NCBI RefSeq assembly: GCF_016820445.1
Contig: NZ_JADHDT010000005.1
Span: 62,001-126,000, forward strand
DNA from: Sphingomonas beigongshangi
GTDB taxonomy: Bacteria; Pseudomonadota; Alphaproteobacteria; Sphingomonadales; Sphingomonadaceae
Length of the DNA stretch: 64,000 nt
Reading direction: 5' to 3'
Numbering within the stretch: position 1 is the stretch's first letter; every line of letters begins with the position of its first letter. A program made the translations under genes and the position numbers. This document shows, in pieces, positions 34,320 through 42,282 of the stretch. A model generated the notes under the pieces. That model was not told where the DNA came from. It saw nothing but the letters and a program-made list of their open reading frames with translations, and did not search any database.

Positions 34320-34512
34320 TCGGCCCGTCGCGTTTGCCCGTCAGCCGCTCCACCTCGTCGCGCATCATCTCGAGTCCCTGGAAGATGTGCGTGGCGGCGA
34401 CCGATTGACCGAGGTCGTCGGCGAGCCGCACCAGCTCGTCGCCCAAGGCGATCGCCCGCAACAGCAGTTCGCCGCGGATCTGGCGTTGCATGGCGTCGTC
34501 TGGCTGCTGCAT
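34306..34512 (-). CDS. Small helical hypothetical protein
   Basis: This 68-residue product is predominantly helical (QIRGELLLRAIALGDELVRL; FQGLEMMRDEVERLTGK) and could form a short coiled coil. The frame remains open far upstream, but only this part reads like a protein; the ATG at 34512 is chosen because upstream sequence overlaps the phasin gene in antisense. It is divergent from the phasin gene (34621) and converges with the winged-helix gene. No family is known to me. Confidence 0.55.
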   Translation of the reverse strand: MQQPDDAMQRQIRGELLLRAIALGDELVRLADDLGQSVAATHIFQGLEMMRDEVERLTGKRDGPITPR

Positions 34513-34620
34513 GCCGACAGCTTGTATCGCGCTGGCGGGCGGGTGCAACGGCCGCCGCCGCCGCGCGTTGGGGGCAGATCGCTCCAGGAGCGACAATCGG
34601 CACCGAAGCGGAGACAATCG

Positions 34621-35073
34621 ATGGCTGACGAGGAGACGCCGACGGGCGCGGATCAGGCCGGCAGGGCCGCCGACGCGATGCGCGACATCACCGACCGCTG
34701 GGCCGACCGCTGGCGCGAGGCCGGCGACCGGGCCCGCGACTCGTTCGGGGAGCATGTCGTCGATCCCGCCCGCCGTGCGGGGGAAGCGATGCGCGCGAGC
34801 GGCCGGCACGCCGCCGAAGGCAGCCAGGCGATCGGCCTCAAGATGCTCGAATCGGCGGAGCGCAACACGCGCGAGGCGTTCGCCGCGATGCGCGAGGCCG
34901 CGCAGGCGCGCGATCTCGCGGAGGTCATGCGCATCCAGGGCCAGTTCCTGCGGGGCCAGGGAGAGCGTGCGTTCGACCAGGCACGCGAGATCGGCGAGTT
35001 GATCGTGCGCATCGGCCGCGAGTCCGTCGCCTCGCCCCGCGCCGAGCATCCCCCGCGCGAGGACGAGAGATAA
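34621..35073 (+). CDS. Phasin-like protein
   Basis: This 150-residue amphipathic helical protein resembles the phasin family (Phasin_2), which coats polyhydroxyalkanoate granules. The typical core is AIGLKMLESAERNTREAFAA followed by LAEVMRIQGQFLRGQGERAF and QAREIGELI. The N-terminal ~60 residues are acidic/basic mixed and less conserved. The ATG at 34621 begins the clean coding segment. No PHA synthase is in the window, so the connection to PHA storage rests on family knowledge only. Confidence 0.8.
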   Translation: MADEETPTGADQAGRAADAMRDITDRWADRWREAGDRARDSFGEHVVDPARRAGEAMRASGRHAAEGSQAIGLKMLESAERNTREAFAAMREAAQARDLAEVMRIQGQFLRGQGERAFDQAREIGELIVRIGRESVASPRAEHPPREDER

Positions 35074-35348
35074 CCGGTACGCCGTCCGGGCGAGCGCCCG
35101 CCGCAGGCGGAGGATGACGGCAGGCTCCCCTTTCCCACGGCGGAAACCGGCACCGGATCGGCTGGCCAGGCACGCGTTCGGCCCGCATGGGGCCCGTGCC
35201 GCGCCTGGCCTTGCCGACCCGGTCGCGCTGCCACATGATGGGCCTAATCGTGCATCGCGGCCAATTCCGGCGGCGGCGGCGGCTGCGCCCTCGCGGTGGA
35301 CCGTGCCAACGGACCGGTCGGGGCGGCCGGAAACGGGGGGAGATCGAC

Positions 35349-35870
35349 ATGCAAGCACATCCTGCGCCGACCTGGGTCACCTATGCGATTACCGCCGTCG
35401 TCATCGCGGTCGTCATGGCGCTGCGCTGGCGGCGGATGCGGCAGGTTCGCCCGCTCAAGATCGAGCAGCTGTGGATCGTGCCGGCGGTCTTTGCCGTGGC
35501 GGCGGCGAAGACCTTCGCCGTGACCCCGCCGCATGGGCTGGCGTGGCTGTTCTGCCTGTTCGCGCTGGCGCTGGGGGCGGCGCTCGGCTGGCAGCGCGGG
35601 CGCATGATGCGTCTGACGGTCGATCCGGCGACGCACAGGCTCAACCAGACGGGGTCGCCGGCCGCGATGCTGTTCCTCATCGCGTTGGTCGTCGTGCGCA
35701 CCGCGGCGCGCTCCGCGGCCACGATGCGCGGCGGCGTGCTGGGCCTCGATCCGATCGCCGTCACCGACATGATGATGGCGCTCGCCTTGGGGCTGTTCGC
35801 GGCGCAGCGCATGGAAATGTATCTGCGCGGGCGGCGGTTGCTCGCGGAGGCACGCGCCGGTCTTGCCTGA
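35349..35870 (+). CDS. CcdC-like / DUF1453 membrane protein
   Basis: This 173-residue protein has about five membrane helices (TYAITAVVIAVVMAL; LWIVPAVFAVAAAKTFAV; LAWLFCLFALALGAALGW; AMLFLIALVVVRTAA; MMALALGLFAAQRMEMYL). Between helices 3 and 4 is a GRMMRLTVDPATHRLNQTGS loop resembling the CcdC/DUF1453 pattern of Arg followed by a beta-hairpin. Function is unknown; a link to cytochrome c biogenesis exists only by name in Bacillus. The ATG at 35349 has a ggggggag box; the frame is open upstream but not conserved. Confidence 0.72.
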   Translation: MQAHPAPTWVTYAITAVVIAVVMALRWRRMRQVRPLKIEQLWIVPAVFAVAAAKTFAVTPPHGLAWLFCLFALALGAALGWQRGRMMRLTVDPATHRLNQTGSPAAMLFLIALVVVRTAARSAATMRGGVLGLDPIAVTDMMMALALGLFAAQRMEMYLRGRRLLAEARAGLA

Positions 35871-35954
35871 GGCCGCGGGTCCCGGCGCGGTCCCCGTGTC
35901 GGGGCACGGATGTGTCGATTGCGTCATGACCGCCGCACGGCCTAAGGGGAAGGC

Positions 35955-38900
35955 ATGAGCGACCCAGGCGCCGAAGCGGACTCCTCGGCGCCGCGCCCGG
36001 TCCGCGACATCCCGCGCATCGGGCGCGTCGGACGGGTCATGCTCGGCATCGCCGTCGTGATCCTCGCGGTGCTTGTCGCCGTCTGGATCGTCCGCAAGCC
36101 CATCGCCGGCCGGGTCATCGATCGCGAACTGGCGCGAAAGGGCGTGGTCGCGCGCTACCATGTCGGCGACCTCGGCTTCGGAGCGCAGCGCCTCACCGAC
36201 GTGGTGATCGGCGATCCGCGTTCGCCCGATCTCGTCGCCGACTGGCTGGAGACGCGCATCGGCTATGGCTTCGCCGGACCGCGCCTCGTCGGCGTCCGCG
36301 CCGGGCACGTGCGGCTGCGCGGACGGATCGTCGGCGGCAGGCTGACGCTCGGCGAACTCGACAAGCTGATGGGGCCGCCCAGCGGCAGGCCCTTCGCCTT
36401 GCCCGCGCTGCGCGCCCGGATCGCGGACGCGCGGATGCGGCTGGAGACCCCGTTCGGGTTGGTCGGCCTGAAGCTCAGCGGCGACGGCAGGCTCGACGAC
36501 GGATTCGTCGGGACGATCGCGGCCACGTCGCCCCGCATCGCGGTCGCCGGCTGTACCGCGGACGGGCTGGCGGCGGTCGTCGGCGTGGAGGTGGCGCGGG
36601 GCGCGCCGCACCTGACCGGCCCGCTACGCGCCGATCGGCTGGCATGTCCGACCGGAAGGATATCGCACGCCGCTCTTGGCCTCGACGCGACGCTCGGTGC
36701 CGCGCTGGACCGCTGGCGCGGACGGATACGGCTCGTCGGCGGCCCGGCCATGGTATCGCAGATGAAGGCGGCGCGGCTGGCCGGTACCGTCGATTTCGCC
36801 GGCACTGCCGCCGCCACGACCGGCAGCGTCGATGTGAGAGCGACGGGGGTTGCGCGGGGCGTCGATACGGCGCGGCGCATGACCATCGCCGGCCGCTATG
36901 CGATCGGCTCGGAAGCGCGTTTCGACGGCGACCTCGCCATCGAGAGCGCGCGCAGCGGCGCGCTCGCGCGGTTCGATCCCCGCTCGCTGGGTGCCGGTAC
37001 GCCGCTGGCGCCGCTCATCCAGCGCGCGGGTACGGCGCTTGGCGCGGCGGCGAGAAATTTCGACGCCCGTGCCAGGCTGCATCTCGACGCCGACCGGGCG
37101 ACCGTCTCGATGCTGAACCTTGCCGCGGCCAGCGGCGCACGGCTCGGCGCGACCGGGCAGGGCGTCGCCTATCGCCTGTCCGACGGCACGGTGACCGCCG
37201 ACGCACGCCTCGCGCTGTCGGGCGGCAGCCTGCCGACGGCGTCGGCGGTCATCGCCCGCGGGCCGGGCGGCAGGATGCGCGGTCGGGTGGCGGTGTCGCC
37301 TTATGCCGCGGGCGATGCCCGGCTCGCGCTGTCGCCCGTGTCCTTCGTCGTCATGCCGGGCGGCGCGGCGCATGTCGTCACGCTCGCGCGACTGTCCGGG
37401 CCGATCGGCACGGCGGGGCGGGTGGACGGGGTGACGATGCCGCTCGACCTGCGCTTCGATCGGCAGGGCGGGATCGCCCTGAACCCGGGCTGCACGCCCC
37501 TCGCGATCGGCCGGCTTGCCGTCTCGGGACTGGTTCTCGACCCGTTCCGAAGCCGGCTGTGCGCACCGGGGGTGGCGCTCGTGCAGGTACGCGGCGGGCG
37601 CATCGACGGCGGCGCGCGGCTCGCGGCGACGCATCTGACCGGGCGGCTGGGGGCGACGCCGCTCGATCTCAGCGCATCGGGAGCGAACCTTCGCCTCGCA
37701 GAGCGCAGCTTCACGGTCACCGGCCTGGCGGCCCGGCTGGGGCCGCCGGATCGCGTGACGCGGCTCGACCTCGCCACGCTGACCGGTCGGATCGCCGACG
37801 GCGGCATCGCGGGCCGCTTCTCGGGCGGGGGCGGACAGATCGGCGCGGTGCCGCTGCTGCTGGGCGATGCGGCGGGGGACTGGACGTTCCGCGCCGGCGC
37901 GCTGGCGCTCGGCGGCGGCCTGACCGTGCGGGACACGGCCGAGGCCCCGCGCTTCAACACCATGGCCGGGCGCGACGTGACGCTGCGCCTCGCCGGCAAC
38001 GTCATCCGTGCGACGGGCGTGCTGGCCGAACCCACGACCGGCACCAAGGTCGCCGACGTCACGATCGTCCACGACCTTGCGAAGGGCGCGGGCGACGCGG
38101 ACCTGGCCGTGCCGGGCATCACCTTCACCAAGACCTTCCAGCCCGACCTGCTCACCCGGCTGACCTATGGCGTCGTCGCCGAGGTCGCGGGAACGGTGAC
38201 GGGGCAGGGGCATATCGGCTGGAGCCCGGCCGGCGTGACCTCAACCGGGCGGTTCGGCACGAAGGACATGAACCTCGCCGCCGCCTTCGGTCCGGTCACG
38301 GGCCTGTCGACGACGATCGCCTTCACCGATCTGCTCAACCTCGAAAGCGCGCCCGGACAGGTCGCGACGATCAAGAGCGTCAATCCCGGCGTCGCCGCCA
38401 ATGACGGCACGATCCGCTACCAGACGCTGCCCGGCAACCGCGTGCGGATCGAGGGTGGCGAATGGCCCTTCGCCGGCGGCGCGCTCACCCTGCTGCCGAC
38501 ATTGCTCGATTTCTCGACCGACCAGGTGCGGCGCATGACCTTCCGCATCCGCGGCGCGGCGGCGGACCAGTTCCTGCAGCAGTTCGACTTCCAGAACATC
38601 GACGCCACGGGGGTGTTCGACGGCGAGTTGCCGATCGTCTTCGATGCGAGCGGCGGCCGGATCGAGAACGGCTTCCTCAAGGTGCGTGAGGGCGGCGGCG
38701 GCATCGCCTATGTCGGCACGCTGACCCAGAAGGACCTCGGCTTCTGGGGCAATCTCGCCTTCCAGGCGCTCAAATCGCTGCGCTATCGCAGCCTGACGAT
38801 CACGATGAACGGGCCGCTCGCGGGCGAGATGGTGACGGAAGTGCGCTTCGCCGGCGTCAGCCAGGGGAAGGGCGCCAAGTCGAACGTCCTGATCCGCCGG

Positions 38901-39089
38901 CTGGCGAGGCTGCCCTTCGTGTTCAACATCCGGATCAAGGCGCCCTTCCGCGGGCTGCTCGATTCGGCGCAGTCCTTCTACGATCCCAGCCGGCTGGTGC
39001 GTCGCAACCTGTCGCAGCTGATCGACCAGCAGGACAAACAGACCCAACAGGGCGGCATTCAGCCTCCCGCAAGCGAGACCGTGCCATGA
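35955..39089 (+). CDS. ydbH: YdbH-family AsmA-like intermembrane lipid-transport protein
   Basis: This 1044-residue protein has one N-terminal membrane helix (MLGIAVVILAVLVAVWIV) and a very long, repetitive beta-rich periplasmic body with many G-x-(L/V/A)-x-(L/A/G) strands, as in AsmA/TamB/YhdP bridge proteins. The C-terminal domain (YVGTLTQKDLGFWGNLAFQ, FNIRIKAPFRGLLDSAQSF) is typical of YdbH. In E. coli, YdbH with the lipoprotein YnbE moves phospholipid between inner and outer membranes, redundantly with TamB and YhdP. It overlaps the next gene by an ATGA (39086-39089), and ynbE and ydbL follow in the E. coli order. Confidence 0.87.
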   Translation: MSDPGAEADSSAPRPVRDIPRIGRVGRVMLGIAVVILAVLVAVWIVRKPIAGRVIDRELARKGVVARYHVGDLGFGAQRLTDVVIGDPRSPDLVADWLETRIGYGFAGPRLVGVRAGHVRLRGRIVGGRLTLGELDKLMGPPSGRPFALPALRARIADARMRLETPFGLVGLKLSGDGRLDDGFVGTIAATSPRIAVAGCTADGLAAVVGVEVARGAPHLTGPLRADRLACPTGRISHAALGLDATLGAALDRWRGRIRLVGGPAMVSQMKAARLAGTVDFAGTAAATTGSVDVRATGVARGVDTARRMTIAGRYAIGSEARFDGDLAIESARSGALARFDPRSLGAGTPLAPLIQRAGTALGAAARNFDARARLHLDADRATVSMLNLAAASGARLGATGQGVAYRLSDGTVTADARLALSGGSLPTASAVIARGPGGRMRGRVAVSPYAAGDARLALSPVSFVVMPGGAAHVVTLARLSGPIGTAGRVDGVTMPLDLRFDRQGGIALNPGCTPLAIGRLAVSGLVLDPFRSRLCAPGVALVQVRGGRIDGGARLAATHLTGRLGATPLDLSASGANLRLAERSFTVTGLAARLGPPDRVTRLDLATLTGRIADGGIAGRFSGGGGQIGAVPLLLGDAAGDWTFRAGALALGGGLTVRDTAEAPRFNTMAGRDVTLRLAGNVIRATGVLAEPTTGTKVADVTIVHDLAKGAGDADLAVPGITFTKTFQPDLLTRLTYGVVAEVAGTVTGQGHIGWSPAGVTSTGRFGTKDMNLAAAFGPVTGLSTTIAFTDLLNLESAPGQVATIKSVNPGVAANDGTIRYQTLPGNRVRIEGGEWPFAGGALTLLPTLLDFSTDQVRRMTFRIRGAAADQFLQQFDFQNIDATGVFDGELPIVFDASGGRIENGFLKVREGGGGIAYVGTLTQKDLGFWGNLAFQALKSLRYRSLTITMNGPLAGEMVTEVRFAGVSQGKGAKSNVLIRRLARLPFVFNIRIKAPFRGLLDSAQSFYDPSRLVRRNLSQLIDQQDKQTQQGGIQPPASETVP

Positions 39090-39322
39090 GACGAGCAGGA
39101 TTGACGAACGGGCGACGGATGACGACCTTGCTCGTGATGAGGGGTTTGGCGATGATCGGCTTGGTGGCGGCGACGGGGATGACGGGCGGATGCGTCAACG
39201 TCACCGCGCCCGACAAGCCGATCGAGATCAACCTCAACATCGCGGTCACGCAACAGGTGGTCTATCGCCTCGATGGCGAGGCCAAGTCGCTGATCCAGCA
39301 GAACCCCGGGGGTATTTTCTGA
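39086..39322 (+). CDS. ynbE: YnbE-family lipoprotein
   Basis: This 78-residue lipoprotein has a signal peptide ending in a lipobox (ATGMTGGC), then the YnbE core VNVTAPDKPIEINLNIAVTQQVVYRL and an ending of Asn/Pro/Gly. YnbE is an outer-membrane lipoprotein that stacks beta-strands with YdbH to complete the lipid bridge. The start overlaps the ydbH stop (ATGA) and its stop overlaps the ydbL start by 1 nt, implying tight translational coupling. A Met at 39119 would give a shorter signal sequence. Confidence 0.88.
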   Translation: MRRAGLTNGRRMTTLLVMRGLAMIGLVAATGMTGGCVNVTAPDKPIEINLNIAVTQQVVYRLDGEAKSLIQQNPGGIF

Positions 39323-39693
39323 TGCACAAGGTCCTGATGGTTGCCGGTGCGGCGGCTCTCGCTGGCCTTTCGGTACAGGCGTCGGCGCAGCGCGATCCCG
39401 CCTATCAGGCGGCGCGGGCGGCGAAGCAGGTCGGCGAACAGCCCGACGGCTATCTCGGCGTCGTCGGCGGCGGCAGCCCCGCGCTCCAGGCGATGGTCCG
39501 CGACATCAACATCAAGCGCAAGGCGGCCTATACGCAAAGCGCGCAGGCCAATGGCTCGACGGTCGAGCAGTTCGCCTTCACCACCGGCTGCAACCTCGTC
39601 GCGCGCGTCCCGGTCGGCGAGATGTACAAGACGCCGTCCGGCCAGTGGAAGGAGAATACCGGCACGCCGGAACTCGACGGCCGCTGCAAGTAA
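39322..39693 (+). CDS. ydbL: YdbL-family (DUF1318) periplasmic protein
   Basis: This 123-residue exported protein has a signal peptide (MHKVLMVAGAAALAGLSVQA) and the DUF1318 domain: GEQPDGYLGVVGGGSPALQ, a helix with DINIKRKAAYTQSAQANG, and the C-terminal TGCNLVARVPVGEMYKTPSG. YdbL is thought to modulate assembly of the YdbH-YnbE bridge. It is the third gene of the coupled operon. A run of palindromic elements follows before the atp operon. Confidence 0.9.
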   Translation: MHKVLMVAGAAALAGLSVQASAQRDPAYQAARAAKQVGEQPDGYLGVVGGGSPALQAMVRDINIKRKAAYTQSAQANGSTVEQFAFTTGCNLVARVPVGEMYKTPSGQWKENTGTPELDGRCK

Positions 39694-39748
39694 CGCCGCT
39701 CCCTTTCCGCCGTCATCCCCTCGGAAGGCGGGGGCGCCCTATCCATCG

Positions 39749-39837
39749 TCATCCCCGCGCAGGCGGGGATCCAGACGCGCAGGTTTTGCGTATGCCGGAC
39801 CCCGGCGTCTCTGGATTCCTGCCTGCGCGGGCATGAC
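39749..39837. repeat. Palindromic element, cccgcgcaggcgggg family
   Basis: The left arm starts gtcatccccgcgcaggcggg and ends with ccagacgc; the right arm starts gcgtctctgg and ends cgcgggcatgac. This is the same family as 25054-25145 and 40038-40128. Confidence 0.8.
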
Positions 39838-39864
39838 AAACGTGGGAAAAGGCGCCCACGCCCT

Positions 39865-39974
39865 CTTCGTCATCCCGGCGCACGCGGGACCCATGGACAC
39901 GGTGTATGACGGACGTCGCGCGCCATTCGCGCCGATCGCAACCATGGGTCCCGGCGTGCGCCGGGATGACGAAG
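39865..39974. repeat. Palindromic element, second type
   Basis: The left arm begins cttcgtcatcccggcg and ends ggacccatgg (39896); the right arm begins ccatgggtcc (39942) and ends gatgacgaag. Arms are nearly perfectly complementary over about 32 bp. The gtcat ends resemble the neighbouring family, but the core (cggcgcacgcgggac) differs. Confidence 0.8.
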
Positions 39975-40037
39975 GTGGGGGGGCATGTCGCCGCTTCCGG
40001 GCCGGCATCCCTGTCGGTCTCTCACCTCCCCGAGGGT

Positions 40038-40128
40038 GTCATCCCCGCGAAGGCGGGGATCCAGACGCGCAGGCTTCCCGTAAGCCGCACCGCCGGCGTC
40101 TCTGGATTCCCGCCTGCGCGGGAATGAC
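40038..40128. repeat. Palindromic element, cccgcgcaggcgggg family
   Basis: The left arm starts gtcatccccgcgaaggcggg; the right arm ends cctgcgcgggaatgac. It is closely related to 39749-39837, sharing the internal ggatccagacgcgcagg segment. Confidence 0.8.
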
Positions 40129-40194
40129 GAAGAGGGGCGGGGCAAGGAGACACGCCAGCCCGGCCGTTCATCCCCGCGTAACAATCGCAGGCGG

Positions 40195-40223
40195 TTGACA
40201 CCCCAAGGCCCCTTATCTAGACG
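40195..40223 (+). promoter_or_regulatory. Putative promoter of the atp operon
   Basis: A TTGACA at 40195-40200 is followed by ccttatctagacg, which offers imperfect -10 options (tatcta 40214-40219, or tagacg 40218-40223 at 17-nt spacing). It lies about 80-100 nt ahead of atpZ and just after the palindrome array. The -35 match is good; the -10 is uncertain. Confidence 0.45.
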
Positions 40224-40301
40224 CGACCTTGCCTTGGCGGGATCGCTCGCCGATCGTGCGCTTTCCTCCCCCGGCCGATACGATTGGGTTGAGGATGACG
40301 C

Positions 40302-40625
40302 ATGGCGGATGAGGGTCCGGGACAGGACTTCGGCAGCACGGCGGAAGATCCGCGGCTTTCCGCGCTCGACGAGCGGCTCCGGGAAGCGCGGCATCGGGAA
40401 GCGGTGCGGACGGGGCAGGCGGTACCGGATGCGGACGCGGGCTATTCGCTCGGCAACCGGGTGCTGGCGGCGCTGATCGGAAGTCTCGTCGGCTCGGCGC
40501 TGATCGGCTGGTGTATCGACCGCTGGTTCAGCACGACCCCCTGGGCACTGATCGTGATGCTGTTCCTCGGAATAGCGGTCGCGTTCAGGCAGATCATACG
40601 GATCACAGGCACGCGCCCGGACTAA
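40302..40625 (+). CDS. atpZ: ATP synthase accessory protein AtpZ/AtpI-like
   Basis: This 107-residue protein has a charged N-terminal half (LDERLREARHREAVRTG) and two membrane helices (LGNRVLAALIGSLVGSALIGW and PWALIVMLFLGIAVAFRQII). The GxxxDRWFxTTPW loop between them is typical of AtpZ/AtpI. Members help assemble the c-ring or carry Mg2+/Ca2+. It is the first gene of the F0 operon, 38 nt before atpB, the usual alphaproteobacterial position. Confidence 0.9.
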   Translation: MADEGPGQDFGSTAEDPRLSALDERLREARHREAVRTGQAVPDADAGYSLGNRVLAALIGSLVGSALIGWCIDRWFSTTPWALIVMLFLGIAVAFRQIIRITGTRPD

Positions 40626-40663
40626 ACCGGGCGTTTGTCGTATTGGAAGGCGAGCGAAGGCAC

Positions 40664-41455
40664 GTGGCGGCAGAAGCGGGCAGCAAGATCGATCCGATGC
40701 ACCAGTTCCTGATCGAACCCCTGTTCGGTCAGCGCTGGGTCGTCGCGGGGCACGACCTGTCCTTCACCAATTCCGCCCTGTGGATGGTGATCACGCTCGT
40801 CAGCCTGTGGCTGTTCATGCTCGGCGGCATGAAGCGCCAGCTGGTGCCCGGCCGCTGGCAGGCGGCGGTGGAGGGCTTCACCGGCTTCGTCCAGGGCATG
40901 CTGCTGTCGAACATCGGGCCGGAGGGCAAGCGCTTCGTCCCCTATGTCTTCTCGCTGTTCATGTTCATCCTGTTCGCCAACATCTGGGGCCTGACCCCGG
41001 TCGGCGTCGTGCCGGGATGGCATCCGTTCACCATCACCAGCCACCTGACCGTCACCGGCGTGCTGGCGATCATCAGCTTCTCGATCGTGCTCATCGTCGG
41101 CTTCGGCAAGCACGGCTTCCACTTCTTCAGCCTGTTCGTGCCGCACGGCACGCCGGTCCTGATGATCCCGCTGATCTTCGTCGTCGAGCTGATGAGCTTC
41201 CTGGTGCGCCCGTTCAGCCTCGGCCTGCGACTGTTCGTCGCGATGACCGCGGGGCACATCCTGCTGAAGGTGCTCGCCGCCTTCGTCATCAACGGCATCA
41301 ATTTCGGCCCCGGCTACAGCCTGCTGATCTCGCTGCCCAGCTTCGCGCTGATGCTCGGCATCACGCTGCTGGAGCTGCTGGTGGCGGCGATCCAGGCCTA
41401 TGTCTTCGCGCTCTTGACCAGCGTCTATCTCAACGATGCGGTCAACCTGCACTAA
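40664..41455 (+). CDS. atpB: F0F1 ATP synthase subunit a
   Basis: This 263-residue membrane subunit forms the proton half-channels of F0. Six hydrophobic segments are visible. The essential Arg is in LVRPFSLGLRLFVAMTAGH, and the C-terminal helix has LLELLVAAIQAYVFALLTSVYL. I use the GTG at 40664 (sequence (M)AAEAGSKIDPMHQF, the family N-terminus IDPMHQFxIEPL); the frame upstream overlaps atpZ and is not conserved. It is part of atpZ-atpB-atpE-atpF'-atpF. Confidence 0.95.
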   Translation: MAAEAGSKIDPMHQFLIEPLFGQRWVVAGHDLSFTNSALWMVITLVSLWLFMLGGMKRQLVPGRWQAAVEGFTGFVQGMLLSNIGPEGKRFVPYVFSLFMFILFANIWGLTPVGVVPGWHPFTITSHLTVTGVLAIISFSIVLIVGFGKHGFHFFSLFVPHGTPVLMIPLIFVVELMSFLVRPFSLGLRLFVAMTAGHILLKVLAAFVINGINFGPGYSLLISLPSFALMLGITLLELLVAAIQAYVFALLTSVYLNDAVNLH

Positions 41456-41501
41456 GAGTTTTCGTACCAACCGTTTAGATTTTCGAACTGGAGTGATTGA
41501 A

Positions 41502-41732
41502 ATGGACGCAGAAGCCGCTCGCATGCTCGGTGCCGGTCTGGCCGCCATCGGCATGGGCCTCGCCTCGCTCGGCGTGGGCAACGTGTTCGCCAAGTTCCTC
41601 GAGGGCGCGCTGCGCAATCCGGGTGCGGCGGACAGCCAGCAGGGCCGCCTGTTCATCGGTTTCGCGGGCGCCGAGCTGCTCGGCCTGCTCGCCTTCGTGA
41701 CGATGATCATCCTGGTGTTCGTCGCCAAGTAA
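41502..41732 (+). CDS. atpE: F0F1 ATP synthase subunit c
   Basis: This 76-residue proteolipid makes the rotating ring. Two helices flank the conserved polar loop (ALRNPGA, 36-42), and the proton-carrying carboxylate is Glu58 in GFAGAELLGLL. The Gly-rich first helix (GAGLAAIGMGLASLGVG) allows tight packing. The ATG at 41502 has a ggagtga box. High expression is expected from its stoichiometry. Confidence 0.97.
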   Translation: MDAEAARMLGAGLAAIGMGLASLGVGNVFAKFLEGALRNPGAADSQQGRLFIGFAGAELLGLLAFVTMIILVFVAK

Positions 41733-41787
41733 TGTCGTCGGCAGGCGGCGAGCCGTTCGCGGCCGCCGCCCGCCACGAGAGGACGCC

Positions 41788-42282
41788 ATGCCACAGATAG
41801 CCCAGCTCTCCGCCACCTACGCCTCGCAGATCTTCTGGCTGCTCGTCACCTTCGGCATCCTGTATTTCGGGATCGGCAAGGTGATGGTGCCAAAGGTGAT
41901 CGCGACCGTGGACGCGCGCGAGGCGCAGGTCGCGGGCGACCTCGCCGCGGCGGAACAGGCGCGCCTGTCCGCCGACGCGGTCGAGGCGGCATGGCGTGCC
42001 GAAATGGATTCCGCCCGTGCCGCGGCGCAGGCGGAGACCACCGCTGCCAAGGCGCGCGCCGCCAAGGCCGCGGAAAGCCAGATCCACGCGGTCGACGCCG
42101 AACTGGCGGAGCGGCTCGCGCATCACGACCTCGCCGTCGGCAATGCCAAGGCGCAGGCGATGCTCAACCTCCAGTCCGTCGCGGCCGAAGTCGCGCAGGA
42201 GCTGGTGGGCAAGGTCGCCGGACTCCAGGTCAGCATCGAAGCCGCCGCAGATGCGGTCCGCCGGAGCAGCGCCCATGGCTAA
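41788..42282 (+). CDS. atpF': F0F1 ATP synthase subunit b'
   Basis: This 164-residue peripheral-stalk subunit has an N-terminal membrane helix (SQIFWLLVTFGILYFGIGKV) and a long Ala/Glu-rich coiled coil. Sphingomonads, like other Alphaproteobacteria, encode two diverged stalk subunits b and b'; this one has the short N-terminus and lies first, as b' does. Its stop overlaps the atpF start by 8 nt. In databases it is often named atpG or atpF2. Confidence 0.88.
   Translation: MPQIAQLSATYASQIFWLLVTFGILYFGIGKVMVPKVIATVDAREAQVAGDLAAAEQARLSADAVEAAWRAEMDSARAAAQAETTAAKARAAKAAESQIHAVDAELAERLAHHDLAVGNAKAQAMLNLQSVAAEVAQELVGKVAGLQVSIEAAADAVRRSSAHG

Larger units (their letters stand above)
39694..40301. 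other. Intergenic block built of palindromic elements, ahead of the atp operon
   Basis: This 608-bp gap has no gene. It consists mainly of three palindromes (39749-39837, 39865-39974, 40038-40128), followed by the putative atp promoter at 40195-40223 and the atpZ leader. Small frames across the palindromes encode only repeated low-complexity peptides and are rejected. Confidence 0.7.
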
